This document shows positions 1-6,324 of a stretch of DNA of 8,369 nucleotides, in pieces. The notes beneath the pieces are model-generated. The model was not told where the DNA came from, made no database searches, and saw only the letters and a program-made list of their open reading frames with translations. The first letter of the stretch is position 1. Every line of letters starts with the position of its first letter. The DNA lies in contig JAIPJV010000078.1 in the NCBI GenBank assembly GCA_021734005.1, forward strand, positions 1 to 8,369, given 5' to 3'. This DNA comes from Fidelibacterota bacterium. GTDB lineage: Bacteria > Fidelibacterota > UBA2242 > JAFGTP01. The translations under genes were made by a program, and so were the position numbers.

Positions 1-63
1 ATTCCATTTCAATAAAAAGTTGTTAATTTATCGATAAACTCCTAAGTTTGGGTGTTATTTGAA

Positions 64-136
64 GCCCCCGTAGCTCAGATGGATAGAGCGTCGGCCTCCG
101 GAGCCGAATGCACGGGTTCGAATCCTGTCGGGGGTA
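64..136 (+). tRNA. tRNA-Arg with anticodon CCG
   Basis: A full cloverleaf can be drawn by hand. The acceptor stem pairs 64-70 with 129-135 and closes with a G-U pair. The D stem is 73-76/86-89, the anticodon stem 91-95/103-107 with loop 96-102 and anticodon CCG at 98-100. The T stem is 112-116/124-128 around TTCGAAT, and the discriminator is A136. CCA is not encoded: the next bases are CTT. The gene reads CGG arginine codons. Its 3' part from 95 onward is duplicated exactly at 8080-8122, so it is the integration target, and the element rebuilds the 3' end and leaves the tRNA intact. Confidence 0.96.
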
Positions 137-137
137 C
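95..137. repeat. attL core (43-bp direct repeat, tRNA side)
   Basis: Positions 95-137 match 8080-8122 base for base. The repeat begins at the last base of the 5' anticodon stem, includes the anticodon loop and T arm, and ends one base past the discriminator. It stops abruptly on both sides (G94 against A8079, T138 against A8123). Tyrosine integrases commonly cross over in the anticodon loop or T arm of tRNA genes. The exact crossover point within the 43 bp cannot be told from one copy. Confidence 0.93.
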
Positions 138-170
138 TTCCCTGATAATCAACAACTTATGTATCTGGTT

Positions 171-203
171 AAAAGACTTGGTTAGGTTTATTTTGGTCTT
201 TTT
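171..203 (+). terminator. Possible terminator for the tRNA, supplied by the element
   Basis: AAAAGAC at 171-177 can pair with GTCTTTT at 196-202, and the 3' arm runs into TTATT. It lies 35 bases after the tRNA end and would replace the native terminator that integration moved to beyond attR. The stem is weak and A/T-rich with an 18-base loop, so confidence is low. Confidence 0.35.
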
Positions 204-240
204 ATTACCCAATATTACCCAATATTTGCCAATATTCCCC
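201..240. repeat. Four phased 10-bp tandem repeats beside attL
   Basis: The stretch reads as four successive 10-mers ending at 210, 220, 230 and 240: TTTATTACCC, AATATTACCC, AATATTTGCC and AATATTCCCC. The period is one helical turn, placing AATATT on the same face of the DNA each time. They lie between the attL core and the GTATCC sites. This position suits DNA bending or repeated protein binding in an integration complex, but the function is inferred. Confidence 0.6.
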
Positions 241-253
241 TCGAGAATTTTGC

Positions 254-272
254 GTATCCTACAGTTGTATCC
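254..272 (+). promoter_or_regulatory. Probable integrase arm-type sites, left end (2 x GTATCC)
   Basis: GTATCC occurs at 254-259 and 267-272 as direct repeats 13 bp apart, about 117 bp inside the attL core and 92 bp beyond the end of the integrase gene. The same hexamer forms an inverted pair near the right end (8020-8036), and a further direct pair lies beyond attR. Lambda-type integrases bind short arm repeats near both ends of the element. Assigning these to the integrase is inference from position and sharing. Confidence 0.5.
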
Positions 273-363
273 GCTTTTATAATTTGACAAAAAATTACAA
301 TTAAAATTGGTGTTATTAAAATTAATTAAATTATTGTTTATAATTATCATAAAATCAACTTTA

Positions 364-1485
364 TTAACTATAAGCATAAATTTTGTTATCTAATATGTTT
401 TTTTGATTGCTGGACTTGCTTAATTGATTTCTCTGCCCTTTTTTTTGGTTATTAGGGGTAACATACCTTTGGTTATTTTGGTTTTCCTGGCTTATATTGA
501 AATCCTGATTAAGTTCAGCTAAATCAAATTGGGCATATTTTTCAGTTGTGGTTATTTCTGAATGCCCTAATAAAACTTTAACTCTGTAAATATCACGAGT
601 TTTAAAATATTCTCTAACCGCAAAAGTATGCCTTAAATTATGAAAATGTCGGGTATCACCGTGTTTGGTTTCATATAAATTTAGTTCTTTTAATAAATCT
701 GTAAATTTCCGGCTAATATGTCCTGGTGTTAAATTGGAATCTTTAGCTATAAAATATTGCTCACGGGTTTCTTTGTCTATCGGTATAGACCTTTCCAGAC
801 CGTTCTTTTTAGCCTCATAGGTCTTAATAAATCCATTTTCGTAGTAACTATCAGATAATTCCCTTAACCTCAATCCTGTTTTCCAGTGAACATAAACACG
901 GGCATATAAATCCTTATCATTTTCAGAATTATTTAAAATTGTTTCTATTTCTTGATCCGAAAAATATCGGGGCTTTTTATTCTTTGTTGGAAGCTGTTTA
1001 ATCTTAAATGGAATTCTTTTTATTTTATCATGCTCTAAACACCAATTTAAAAATGCACGGATTGACCTTAATCTAATATTGCAAGTAACATTATTGGGGT
1101 ATCTGTCCTTCATTTTGCTTAAAAATTCGGTATAATCCTGCTTTCCTAATATTTCTATATCTACCCCTTTATAGATTTCTGAAAAGGTATCTAAAGCAAG
1201 CCTATATAAAGATATAGTTCCTTCGGATTTTCCACTAACCTGGAGATAATTAAAAAATTCATCAATAATCTTATCTAAATCAGTTAAGGGTTTAGCTTTG
1301 ATTTCATCAAGAGAAATAACACCTTGCTTAAAAGCCTTCTCTTGTTTATCTATTTCCTGATTTAGTTCCCTGGCTCGTTCTTTATCCTCTGTATGCAATG
1401 GGATTAATTTTTCTTTTCTTTTGCCATTCTTTTTATACCAAATCCTTGAATAATATTTATTTCTTAATTTTCTTAATCCAGCCAT
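364..1485 (-). CDS. int: Tyrosine recombinase / site-specific integrase
   Basis: This 373-aa protein catalyses recombination between the element's attP and the tRNA-Arg target. Residues 1-50 are basic and suit an arm-type DNA-binding domain; about 70-155 form the SAM-like core-binding domain; about 170-330 form the catalytic domain. Visible catalytic residues are Arg206 (in TGLRLREL), Lys226 or Lys227, His282 and Arg285 (HNLRH), His308 (LLGHSE) and the nucleophile Tyr317 (EKYAQ). The set is complete and the length is typical. The roughly 50-residue polar tail, rich in Asn, Gln and Ser, is likely disordered. The ATG overlaps the stop of the excisionase-like gene as TAATG, so the two are translationally coupled. 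It lies beside the tRNA, as expected for an integrase acting on its own att site. Confidence 0.96.
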   Translation of the reverse strand: MAGLRKLRNKYYSRIWYKKNGKRKEKLIPLHTEDKERARELNQEIDKQEKAFKQGVISLDEIKAKPLTDLDKIIDEFFNYLQVSGKSEGTISLYRLALDTFSEIYKGVDIEILGKQDYTEFLSKMKDRYPNNVTCNIRLRSIRAFLNWCLEHDKIKRIPFKIKQLPTKNKKPRYFSDQEIETILNNSENDKDLYARVYVHWKTGLRLRELSDSYYENGFIKTYEAKKNGLERSIPIDKETREQYFIAKDSNLTPGHISRKFTDLLKELNLYETKHGDTRHFHNLRHTFAVREYFKTRDIYRVKVLLGHSEITTTEKYAQFDLAELNQDFNISQENQNNQRYVTPNNQKKGQRNQLSKSSNQKNILDNKIYAYS

Positions 1486-1661
1486 TATTTGCCCTCCCGC
1501 TCTTTTATAAAGCGTTCAAATTCTGATTTTCGAATAAGATTTTTACCCTTAAGCTTGATTTTTTTTAAATAACCGGATTTGAAATAATTAAAAATAGTTC
1601 TGGTAGTCACTTGAAGAGTGTCGGCCACTTGCTTAACTGTTAAAAATTCTCTATCCTTCAT
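1485..1661 (-). CDS. Excisionase-like helix-turn-helix protein
   Basis: This is a 58-aa protein of the MerR-like HTH_17/excisionase type. Residues 6-52 hold a short winged helix: LTVKQVADTLQV, then TTRTIFNYFKSG as recognition helix, then a basic wing and a closing helix ending EFERFI. Partners of tyrosine integrases with this fold bend DNA and direct excision; small size and coupling to int support that role. I chose ATG at 1661 because GAGGG lies five bases upstream; a GTG at 1673 in the same frame would add four residues but has no such site before it. Its stop overlaps the integrase start by one base. It could alternatively act as a regulator of int. Confidence 0.8.
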   Translation of the reverse strand: MKDREFLTVKQVADTLQVTTRTIFNYFKSGYLKKIKLKGKNLIRKSEFERFIKEREGK

Positions 1662-1707
1662 TTTTTCCCTCACTTGTTAAAAATCTTATTTTGTATATTC
1701 TACCCGT

Positions 1708-1736
1708 ATAATACTAAATATTGTTGGAATTATCAA
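1708..1736 (-). promoter_or_regulatory. Promoter of the xis-int operon
   Basis: On the minus strand TTGATA (1736-1731) is followed after exactly 17 bases by TATTAT (1713-1708), a good sigma70-type match. Transcription would begin near 1701, about 40 bases before the excisionase-like start. Confidence 0.7.
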
Positions 1737-1751
1737 GAAATACATTGAAAT

Positions 1752-1792
1752 AATATAATATACGGTCTAAATATTCCCTGGTATATTATATT
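1752..1792. promoter_or_regulatory. 12-bp perfect inverted repeat upstream of the int promoter
   Basis: AATATAATATAC (1752-1763) and GTATATTATATT (1781-1792) are exact inverted repeats around a 17-base spacer, ending 16 bases upstream of the -35 box. No T tract follows, so it does not look like a terminator. An operator for a dimeric regulator, or an integrase/excisionase accessory site, is possible. Function is inferred. Confidence 0.45.
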
Positions 1793-1823
1793 GTAATATC
1801 CGATTATCAAATATCCTAAAAAT

Positions 1824-1925
1824 CTAAAATAACCTATCAAAATCAGACCCTCTGCCATTTTCTTTGATTATTAATGGTTTTATACTAATAAAATTTAATA
1901 CGGTCTTAAAATCCTCAAAATTCAT
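1824..1925 (-). CDS. Possible 33-aa small ORF
   Basis: An ATG at 1925 opens a 33-codon frame (MNFEDFKTVL..., ending SDFDRLF), overlapping the end of the preceding 48-aa ORF by 11 bases. No clear ribosome binding site precedes this ATG. A GAGGATTTTAAG sequence identical to the leader of the upstream gene lies inside the frame at 1906-1917. I recognise no family. It may be a chance frame; it is listed because of the overlap pattern. Confidence 0.25.
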   Translation of the reverse strand: MNFEDFKTVLNFISIKPLIIKENGRGSDFDRLF

Positions 1926-2061
1926 CTAATTTATTTTCTAAATTATTTAAATCAATTAAATAATCCTCAGAATAATTTTTCATAGTATAATACACAGTAA
2001 ACCAAACTGTCATTATTTGAATAACGAATAAAAATATTAAATAAATCATAATTAAGTTCAT
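1915..2061 (-). CDS. Small single-pass membrane protein (48 aa), function unknown
   Basis: The ATG at 2061 is preceded by GAGGATTTTAAG, a good ribosome binding site. Residues 2-26 are an unbroken hydrophobic segment (MNLIMIYLIFLFVIQ at the start, then through TVWFTVYYT), followed by an acidic, Asn/Leu-rich tail (about 27-48). It therefore looks like an inner-membrane protein with a short soluble tail and no charged N-terminus. It lies alone between the coiled-coil gene and the integrase operon. Small membrane proteins in phages and satellites include holin-like, superinfection-exclusion and toxin proteins, but nothing here selects among these. The start and coding status rest on the ribosome site and the composition only. 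Confidence 0.6.
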   Translation of the reverse strand: MNLIMIYLIFLFVIQIMTVWFTVYYTMKNYSEDYLIDLNNLENKLDEF

Positions 2062-2111
2062 CTTAAAATCCTCTATTTATAACAAATTATCATAAAATTT
2101 CTTTGCGGACT

Positions 2112-2170
2112 GGGACTTGTATAGGTGGAGAAGGCCGGAAGAATAAAGCCATAAAACCTATACAAGCCCC
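2112..2170. other. Strong hairpin after the replication operon
   Basis: CTTGTATAGGT (2116-2126) pairs perfectly with ACCTATACAAG (2156-2166). Beyond one A/C mismatch, GGG (2112-2114) pairs with CCC (2168-2170), giving 14 pairs around a 29-base loop. It begins 21 bases after the coiled-coil stop on the minus strand. The run after the stem (AGTCCGCAAAG) has no T tract, so it is not a standard intrinsic terminator. It could stabilise the 3' end of the operon mRNA, be a structured RNA, or be a DNA site for replication or packaging. Confidence 0.6.
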
Positions 2171-2190
2171 ATAGATTAAACAAAGAGATT

Positions 2191-2751
2191 TTACTTTTCT
2201 ATCACAATATTATTTTCCGCAATCCATTCAATAGCATTTCTTAATTTCTCACGGCCACGGCCAAAGGATTTACTTGGAATTTTATATTTTAGTTCTTTTT
2301 CTGGCCGGATCGAGTTTCTATATTGGAGTCCGGATAATTTTTTATAACACTTAACGAGTTTTTTAATATCAGATTTAAGCGGTTCTATTTCTGGAATAAG
2401 TTTATCACCTAACTTATTGATTTCATTAGTCAAAAATTCCATTTCAGTTTTTTTGTCTCGATTCCTGGCCTTTTCTAATCCTTCATTTTCCAGTTCAGAA
2501 ATTACATTTTCAGTATTTTTTATATTCCTTCTAAGTGAATTAATTTTATCCTCTACATTTCTGCGCTCTTTAGAAATATCATTAATTACTTTTGTATCAT
2601 TAAGACCTACCGCTTTATCAAGTTCTGATTCTGTTTTATCTAATTTCTTTTGATTAGATTCTAAGCGTGCTTTGAAATCCTTTAGGGCTTTCTTTTTATT
2701 CCTGATTTTGTTTCTAAGTTTTTTAACATTCTCATTAAAGTTTTTATCCAT
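2191..2751 (-). CDS. Coiled-coil protein of unknown function (186 aa)
   Basis: I do not recognise the family. Residues 6 to about 140 are almost entirely charged heptad-like helix rich in Lys, Glu, Asn and Leu, with short breaks near 48-55 and 115-125. The C-terminal 40 residues form a distinct basic segment (KIPSKSFGRGREKLRN) and an amphipathic end (AIEWIAENN). There is no signal peptide or membrane span. It is the last gene of the replication operon, 11 bases after the 85-aa gene, with AAAGG upstream of its ATG. A scaffold-like or helper-interference role is possible from context only; the low-complexity coiled coil would also give misleading database matches to cytoskeletal proteins. Confidence 0.75.
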   Translation of the reverse strand: MDKNFNENVKKLRNKIRNKKKALKDFKARLESNQKKLDKTESELDKAVGLNDTKVINDISKERRNVEDKINSLRRNIKNTENVISELENEGLEKARNRDKKTEMEFLTNEINKLGDKLIPEIEPLKSDIKKLVKCYKKLSGLQYRNSIRPEKELKYKIPSKSFGRGREKLRNAIEWIAENNIVIEK

Positions 2752-2762
2752 AATTTACCTTT

Positions 2763-3020
2763 CTAATTTGAAGTTACATATTTCATATTTCCGATTTTTT
2801 TAATTACTTGGCTTTTATTCTGAATTCGTTTTGATTTTTCTGGTGATTTATTTTCGTTTCTCTGGCCATAAAGTATAGGTGGCATTGGTACACCTTCAGA
2901 ATAGTTACATATAATTTTCTTTTTGTTTTGTTTTCGTTTCCTCTGCTTTTCTCTTAGTTCCTCTAAGACTTTGCCATTATTCCCATAAAGATTTGGGGGC
3001 ATAATTACTTTCTTAGTCAT
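2763..3020 (-). CDS. Unknown 85-aa basic protein with a repeated MPPxLYG motif
   Basis: No family is recognised. The protein carries the seven-residue motif twice: MPPNLYG at 7-13 and MPPILYG at 46-52, each after a Val/Ile-containing lead (VI, VP) and followed by a polar Asn-rich stretch. Between and after them are very basic segments (EKQRKRKQNKKK; KSKRIQNKSQ), so nucleic-acid or acidic-partner binding is plausible. The ATG has a strong site (AAGGAG, seven bases away) that overlaps the last codons of the methyltransferase, with four bases between the genes. The repeat suggests an internal duplication or a bivalent binding peptide. Confidence 0.7.
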   Translation of the reverse strand: MTKKVIMPPNLYGNNGKVLEELREKQRKRKQNKKKIICNYSEGVPMPPILYGQRNENKSPEKSKRIQNKSQVIKKIGNMKYVTSN

Positions 3021-3024
3021 GATT

Positions 3025-3840
3025 TTACTCCTTGTTTTGAATTAAATTTAACTTTGGTTTATTATTAAAAATTGACTGCTTATTATTTTCAACTGTTATC
3101 CTTGATTTTGCTATTTTATAATATTTAGGGTTCTTTTCTATTGCTATAAATTGCCTATTCAGTTTTAAAGCTGCTAAAGGTAGGCTACCACTTCCGGTAA
3201 AAGGGTCTAAAATTAAATCCCCTGGATTGCTCAAAGTTTTTATTATATACTTGCATAAACCTAAAGGCTTTTGCGTAGGATGGTCTGTCCGCTCATTAAA
3301 TTTCATGCAATCCTTAGAAGGATATTTTAAAATCTGATTAGGATATCTTTTGCCATTGTTTTTTGTAATATATGATTTGTCACTATTTCGGGTCTTGTTT
3401 CCGGCCTTATGTTTTTTTACATATGGTTTACCCTTGCTGAATATCGGGTTATATGTAAGGTCGCTTGTTAAGGCTTTTTTAGGCTTAAATATCAATATTA
3501 GTTCTGTATTTTTTCGGGGCATATATTTGTTAACTGGCTGGCCGTTAGATTTTTGCCATATATAATAATATCTAAACTTAAAATAATCCTGGAAACCTTT
3601 AGCAATAGCTACACTTGTTTTAAAATCACAAAAAATTGCTACCTGGCCATTAGCTTTCAAAATTTTACTGAATATATCTCCATATACTTTAAAATCGTGG
3701 TTTTGCTCGTGCCATTCCTGGTAAAGGTCTGCTAAGGCTTTAATATACGGGGGGTCTGTAAATATAAAATCTATGCTGTTTTTTTCTATCTCTGGAAGGT
3801 AATCAAGGCAATTCCCTTTGATTAATTTATTTTCAGTCAT
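3025..3840 (-). CDS. DNA amino-methyltransferase (N6-adenine or N4-cytosine), DPPY type
   Basis: This 271-aa enzyme would transfer a methyl group from S-adenosylmethionine to an exocyclic amino group in DNA. The catalytic motif TDPPY is near the N-terminus (Asp29-Tyr32). The SAM-binding motif DPFTGSG follows at 212-218, after HPTQKP (187-192). The order catalytic-then-SAM is that of the beta class (N6_N4_Mtase family). The middle, about 100-185, would hold target recognition. No restriction endonuclease gene is present, so it is an orphan, as is common in phages and islands, where such enzymes protect DNA or tune regulation. The target sequence cannot be read from the protein. It overlaps the preceding HTH gene by eight bases, so it belongs to the operon. 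Confidence 0.92.
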   Translation of the reverse strand: MTENKLIKGNCLDYLPEIEKNSIDFIFTDPPYIKALADLYQEWHEQNHDFKVYGDIFSKILKANGQVAIFCDFKTSVAIAKGFQDYFKFRYYYIWQKSNGQPVNKYMPRKNTELILIFKPKKALTSDLTYNPIFSKGKPYVKKHKAGNKTRNSDKSYITKNNGKRYPNQILKYPSKDCMKFNERTDHPTQKPLGLCKYIIKTLSNPGDLILDPFTGSGSLPLAALKLNRQFIAIEKNPKYYKIAKSRITVENNKQSIFNNKPKLNLIQNKE

Positions 3841-4120
3841 TTATAAATTCCTTTGCTAATTTCCTGGCTCTTTTGCCTGGTTTCTTATCACCAGTTAAAA
3901 GCCAAAGGTCAATTTGTTTCCTGTTGAATATAATTTTTGATTTTTTGCTGTTTCCTAATCTGGAAAACGGAATTTTATCTTTATTGATTAAGCGCCGGAT
4001 CGAAGTTTGAGACAATTTGATATAATCGGATAATTCATCTATCGTAAGCCATAATCCTGGCCTGGAAATTTGGTTTTCAATGTTTTCCAATTTGTGTAAA
4101 ATTTTATCCTGTTTATTCAT
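3833..4120 (-). CDS. Helix-turn-helix DNA-binding protein (95 aa)
   Basis: Residues 25-75 form an HTH_17/MerR-like winged helix: LTIDELSDYIKLSQTSIRRLINKDKI, a basic wing (RLGNSKKSKIIF), then the closing helix KQIDLWL. A short coiled N-terminus (1-20) and a basic C-terminus (KKPGKRARKLAKEF) flank it. I chose ATG at 4120 because AGGA lies seven bases upstream and the helicase stop is one base before it; an ATG at 4150 in frame would overlap the helicase by 29 bases. Placed between the helicase and the methyltransferase, it may be an operon regulator, a second excisionase or an origin-binding protein. The family is clear but the role is not. Confidence 0.75.
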   Translation of the reverse strand: MNKQDKILHKLENIENQISRPGLWLTIDELSDYIKLSQTSIRRLINKDKIPFSRLGNSKKSKIIFNRKQIDLWLLTGDKKPGKRARKLAKEFIND

Positions 4121-4121
4121 G

Positions 4122-5405
4122 TTAAAATCCTGCTTTTGGTTTATTCTCAAAGCGTGCTATTTTTCGATTAAAAATAAGGTCAATTTTGCCTGTATGCCCC
4201 TGTCGATTCTTAGCAAGCTTTAGGGTGCAATCCTCTTTAAAATCTCTTAATCCGGCTCCCTTGTATGGTCTATGGATTAAAATAACCTTATCGGCATCCT
4301 GCTCTATACTGCTGGATTCTTTAAGGTCTGAAAGCCTAGGGGTTTTTGAATTATCCCCTCTGCTTAAATGAGATAATGCAATTATACTTATGTTTAATCT
4401 TTTAGCTATTGCCTTTAGTTTTTTAGTTGATTCCGTGATTAATTTTCTAAAATCCTGGCCGGAATGACCTAAAATATTCTGCAAGTTATCTATAAATATT
4501 ATTCGGGTCTTATAGTTTTTATAAAGTAAATTTATCTTTGTAGTTATATCATTAAGATTTGTTGAATTATCAATAATATATAAAGGCTTTTGGTTTAGCT
4601 GGCTTGCTATATTTTGGTATCGCTGTTTACCTTCAAAGGTAATTTCTTTATTATAGAAATCATTTATATTTATATTGGCTCTGGTACAAATTAGACGGTC
4701 AAGGATTCCGGCTTTTGTTAACTCTAAGGAAATATAACCGATTGGATAAGGTTTATCCCTAAATAAAATATTTTCGGTTATATTGAGGGCTAAGGCCGTT
4801 TTTCCTACGGATGTATCTGCCCCAATGATTACAAAGTCACCTTTTTGAAGTCCAGCTGTTTTTTTATCTATTCCTGGGTATCCTGTTTTTATTCCTGGGG
4901 TGTTATCTATGTCATCTACTCGTTTAGAAATCAATTCATTTAAAGCGGGTTCAATATTACCTAATTTCTCAGAATTATTATTAACCTGTAAAATCTTATC
5001 AAATTGATTTGACAAATCAGAAATTATGTCTGCCGGATTATTTTCTGGCCTTGAAATATTATTTACAAATCTATAACCGGATTCTATTAACTTCCTTTTT
5101 ATCCAGTTATTAATAATTATATTTTCATATTCCTTAACTTTAATCGCTGATATGGATTCACCGATTAAATAAGATAATTCACTAACTTTTATATTCAGCT
5201 GATTACTTAAAATAATTATATCAACTGGCTTATTTTCCTGGCTAAGTTTTAAGATTTTTTTATATAATTTCCGGTATTTATTGCTATAAAAATGCCCTGG
5301 CTTAAGATTCTGAATATTAGCAATAGCTTCAGCATTATTTAATAATTCTGCTATTATTGATTTTTCTGCATCTAAATTCTTTAATTTGTTTATCTTATTT
5401 TCCAT
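4122..5405 (-). CDS. DnaB-family replicative helicase
   Basis: This 427-aa ATPase would unwind DNA ahead of the host polymerase during replication of the element. Residues 10-105 match the helical N-terminal DnaB domain and about 165-425 the RecA-like motor. The Walker A motif is GADTSVGKT (195-203), Walker B is RIIFID ending at Asp306, the motif-3 region is IALSHLSR (343-349), the ESSSIEQDAD stretch is at 364-373, and the probable arginine finger lies in NRQGHTG (400-406). The length is close to that of phage helicases such as SPP1 gp40. Its start lies within the last codons of the initiator gene (11-base overlap), which supports joint translation of initiator and helicase. No separate loader gene is recognised; the initiator or the 54-aa protein might fill that role. 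Confidence 0.93.
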   Translation of the reverse strand: MENKINKLKNLDAEKSIIAELLNNAEAIANIQNLKPGHFYSNKYRKLYKKILKLSQENKPVDIIILSNQLNIKVSELSYLIGESISAIKVKEYENIIINNWIKRKLIESGYRFVNNISRPENNPADIISDLSNQFDKILQVNNNSEKLGNIEPALNELISKRVDDIDNTPGIKTGYPGIDKKTAGLQKGDFVIIGADTSVGKTALALNITENILFRDKPYPIGYISLELTKAGILDRLICTRANININDFYNKEITFEGKQRYQNIASQLNQKPLYIIDNSTNLNDITTKINLLYKNYKTRIIFIDNLQNILGHSGQDFRKLITESTKKLKAIAKRLNISIIALSHLSRGDNSKTPRLSDLKESSSIEQDADKVILIHRPYKGAGLRDFKEDCTLKLAKNRQGHTGKIDLIFNRKIARFENKPKAGF

Positions 5406-6324
5406 TTTTTAACCTTTTAACTAGTTCTTTACCTTCCTGGTTAGGTTTGTATTTATTATCCCCAATGGGATTAAAATATTTTTCTATCTGGCCGGGTTTT
5501 ATTTTTAGATTTGCTAAATCATCAATCGAATATATTTTTTCTTTATGCTTTCCCTTCATAGCATTTTTTATATTGAAATATTTAGTATTACCGTTATTCT
5601 TAGATTTATTTCTAAGACCGTTTAAACTAATAATTTGTTTCTGCCAAAAGCTATCAGTTAAAGCAAATCTTAAGGTCTTTTTTATTTCATCAAGGGGTTC
5701 ATTATCAAGCCGGATCAGCTTATCAATGGTTTCAGCTCCATTTTTTACTACTGGAGATTTATAATTAAGTTTTGACTTGAAATCTTTATGATAAAATTCA
5801 TTTTTCTTTTGTTGCTTATGAAATTTTAAAGATAAATCAAAATAGGATTCTGGCAAATCTTGATTTGACGGTATATTACTTTCTTTACCTTTCTTTTCTT
5901 TATTAGTATTGTCACGGTGCTGTAACGGTGCTGTAACGGTGCTGTAACAAGCCTCTTTATCATTCTCTTTTATGTTCTGATATTTCAAATAGTTAACGAC
6001 TGTAAATAGTGTACCAAGTGGGGTTGTTTCTGTTTTTATTCTGTCTTGTTTTTTTAGTCTGTCCACTGCTCTTTTAATTTTCATAACTGAATATTTTTCG
6101 ATGCGGTTATTATCTATATATTCCAAATCATTTTGTAAATTTCGGTAAGACCTTAAAAATTGTCCTCTTTTGATAATTATTCCCTTACTCTTATATTTGG
6201 TGTTCGGTTCTTTATTCCAGCGGGTTTGACCGATTAAATATATAAACAATCTTAAATCCATAGTTTTTAACCAAATATCAGATTCAAATATTTTTCTATC
6301 GATTTTAAAATAGCCATTGCTCAT
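5395..6324 (-). CDS. Phage-type replication initiator / replisome organizer
   Basis: This 309-aa protein resembles the replisome organizers of low-GC phages. Residues 1-115 form the typical N-terminal winged helix, beginning GYFKIDRKIFESDIWLK, with IKRGQFLRSYRNL in the middle and GTLFTVVNYLKYQ at the end, as in the families that start with a yfkidRKIfeS motif. A low-complexity linker (about 116-155) follows, then a lysine-rich C-terminal region (160-309) of unclear fold that may contact the helicase. The linker-coding DNA carries three 11-bp iterons, so the origin probably lies inside this gene, as in lambda O. The ATG overlaps the stop of the 54-aa gene as ATGA. It would bind these iterons and recruit the helicase encoded just downstream. 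Confidence 0.82.
   Translation of the reverse strand: MSNGYFKIDRKIFESDIWLKTMDLRLFIYLIGQTRWNKEPNTKYKSKGIIIKRGQFLRSYRNLQNDLEYIDNNRIEKYSVMKIKRAVDRLKKQDRIKTETTPLGTLFTVVNYLKYQNIKENDKEACYSTVTAPLQHRDNTNKEKKGKESNIPSNQDLPESYFDLSLKFHKQQKKNEFYHKDFKSKLNYKSPVVKNGAETIDKLIRLDNEPLDEIKKTLRFALTDSFWQKQIISLNGLRNKSKNNGNTKYFNIKNAMKGKHKEKIYSIDDLANLKIKPGQIEKYFNPIGDNKYKPNQEGKELVKRLKNGK
5916..5948. repeat. Three perfect 11-bp iterons inside the initiator gene (candidate origin)
   Basis: GGTGCTGTAAC is repeated three times head to tail (5916-5926, 5927-5937, 5938-5948), with a partial GTCAC before it. An 11-bp unit changes reading frame each time, so the protein there (residues 126-137, CYSTVTAPLQHR) is not repetitive; the selection must be at the DNA level. 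A T/A-rich, pyrimidine-rich stretch lies directly beside it (5877-5910), as expected for an unwinding element. Origins within initiator genes are well known in lambdoid and low-GC phages. The origin role is inferred. Confidence 0.7.

Noticed and set aside
52..282. Open frame of 76 codons on the plus strand through the tRNA
   Set aside because: It runs through the tRNA gene and the att region, has no ribosome site, and its peptide is only translated tRNA sequence.
75..377. Open frame of 100 codons on the minus strand opposite the tRNA
   Set aside because: Its end is antisense tRNA and the rest is A/T-rich att-arm sequence; the peptide is low-complexity Asn/Ile and no ribosome site is seen.
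2417..2653. Hydrophobic plus-strand frame inside the coiled-coil gene
   Set aside because: It is the complement of a charged coiled-coil coding region, which always yields Ser/Leu/Phe-rich shadow frames.
3350..3735. Two plus-strand frames inside the methyltransferase gene
   Set aside because: They are antisense to conserved methyltransferase motifs and lack ribosome binding sites.
5357..5764. 135-codon plus-strand frame opposite the initiator gene
   Set aside because: It is antisense to the initiator and helicase start; its hydrophobic composition arises from complementing Lys-rich codons.
5916..5948. CRISPR-like repeat array
   Set aside because: The units are 11 bp with no spacers and lie inside a coding gene; they are iterons.
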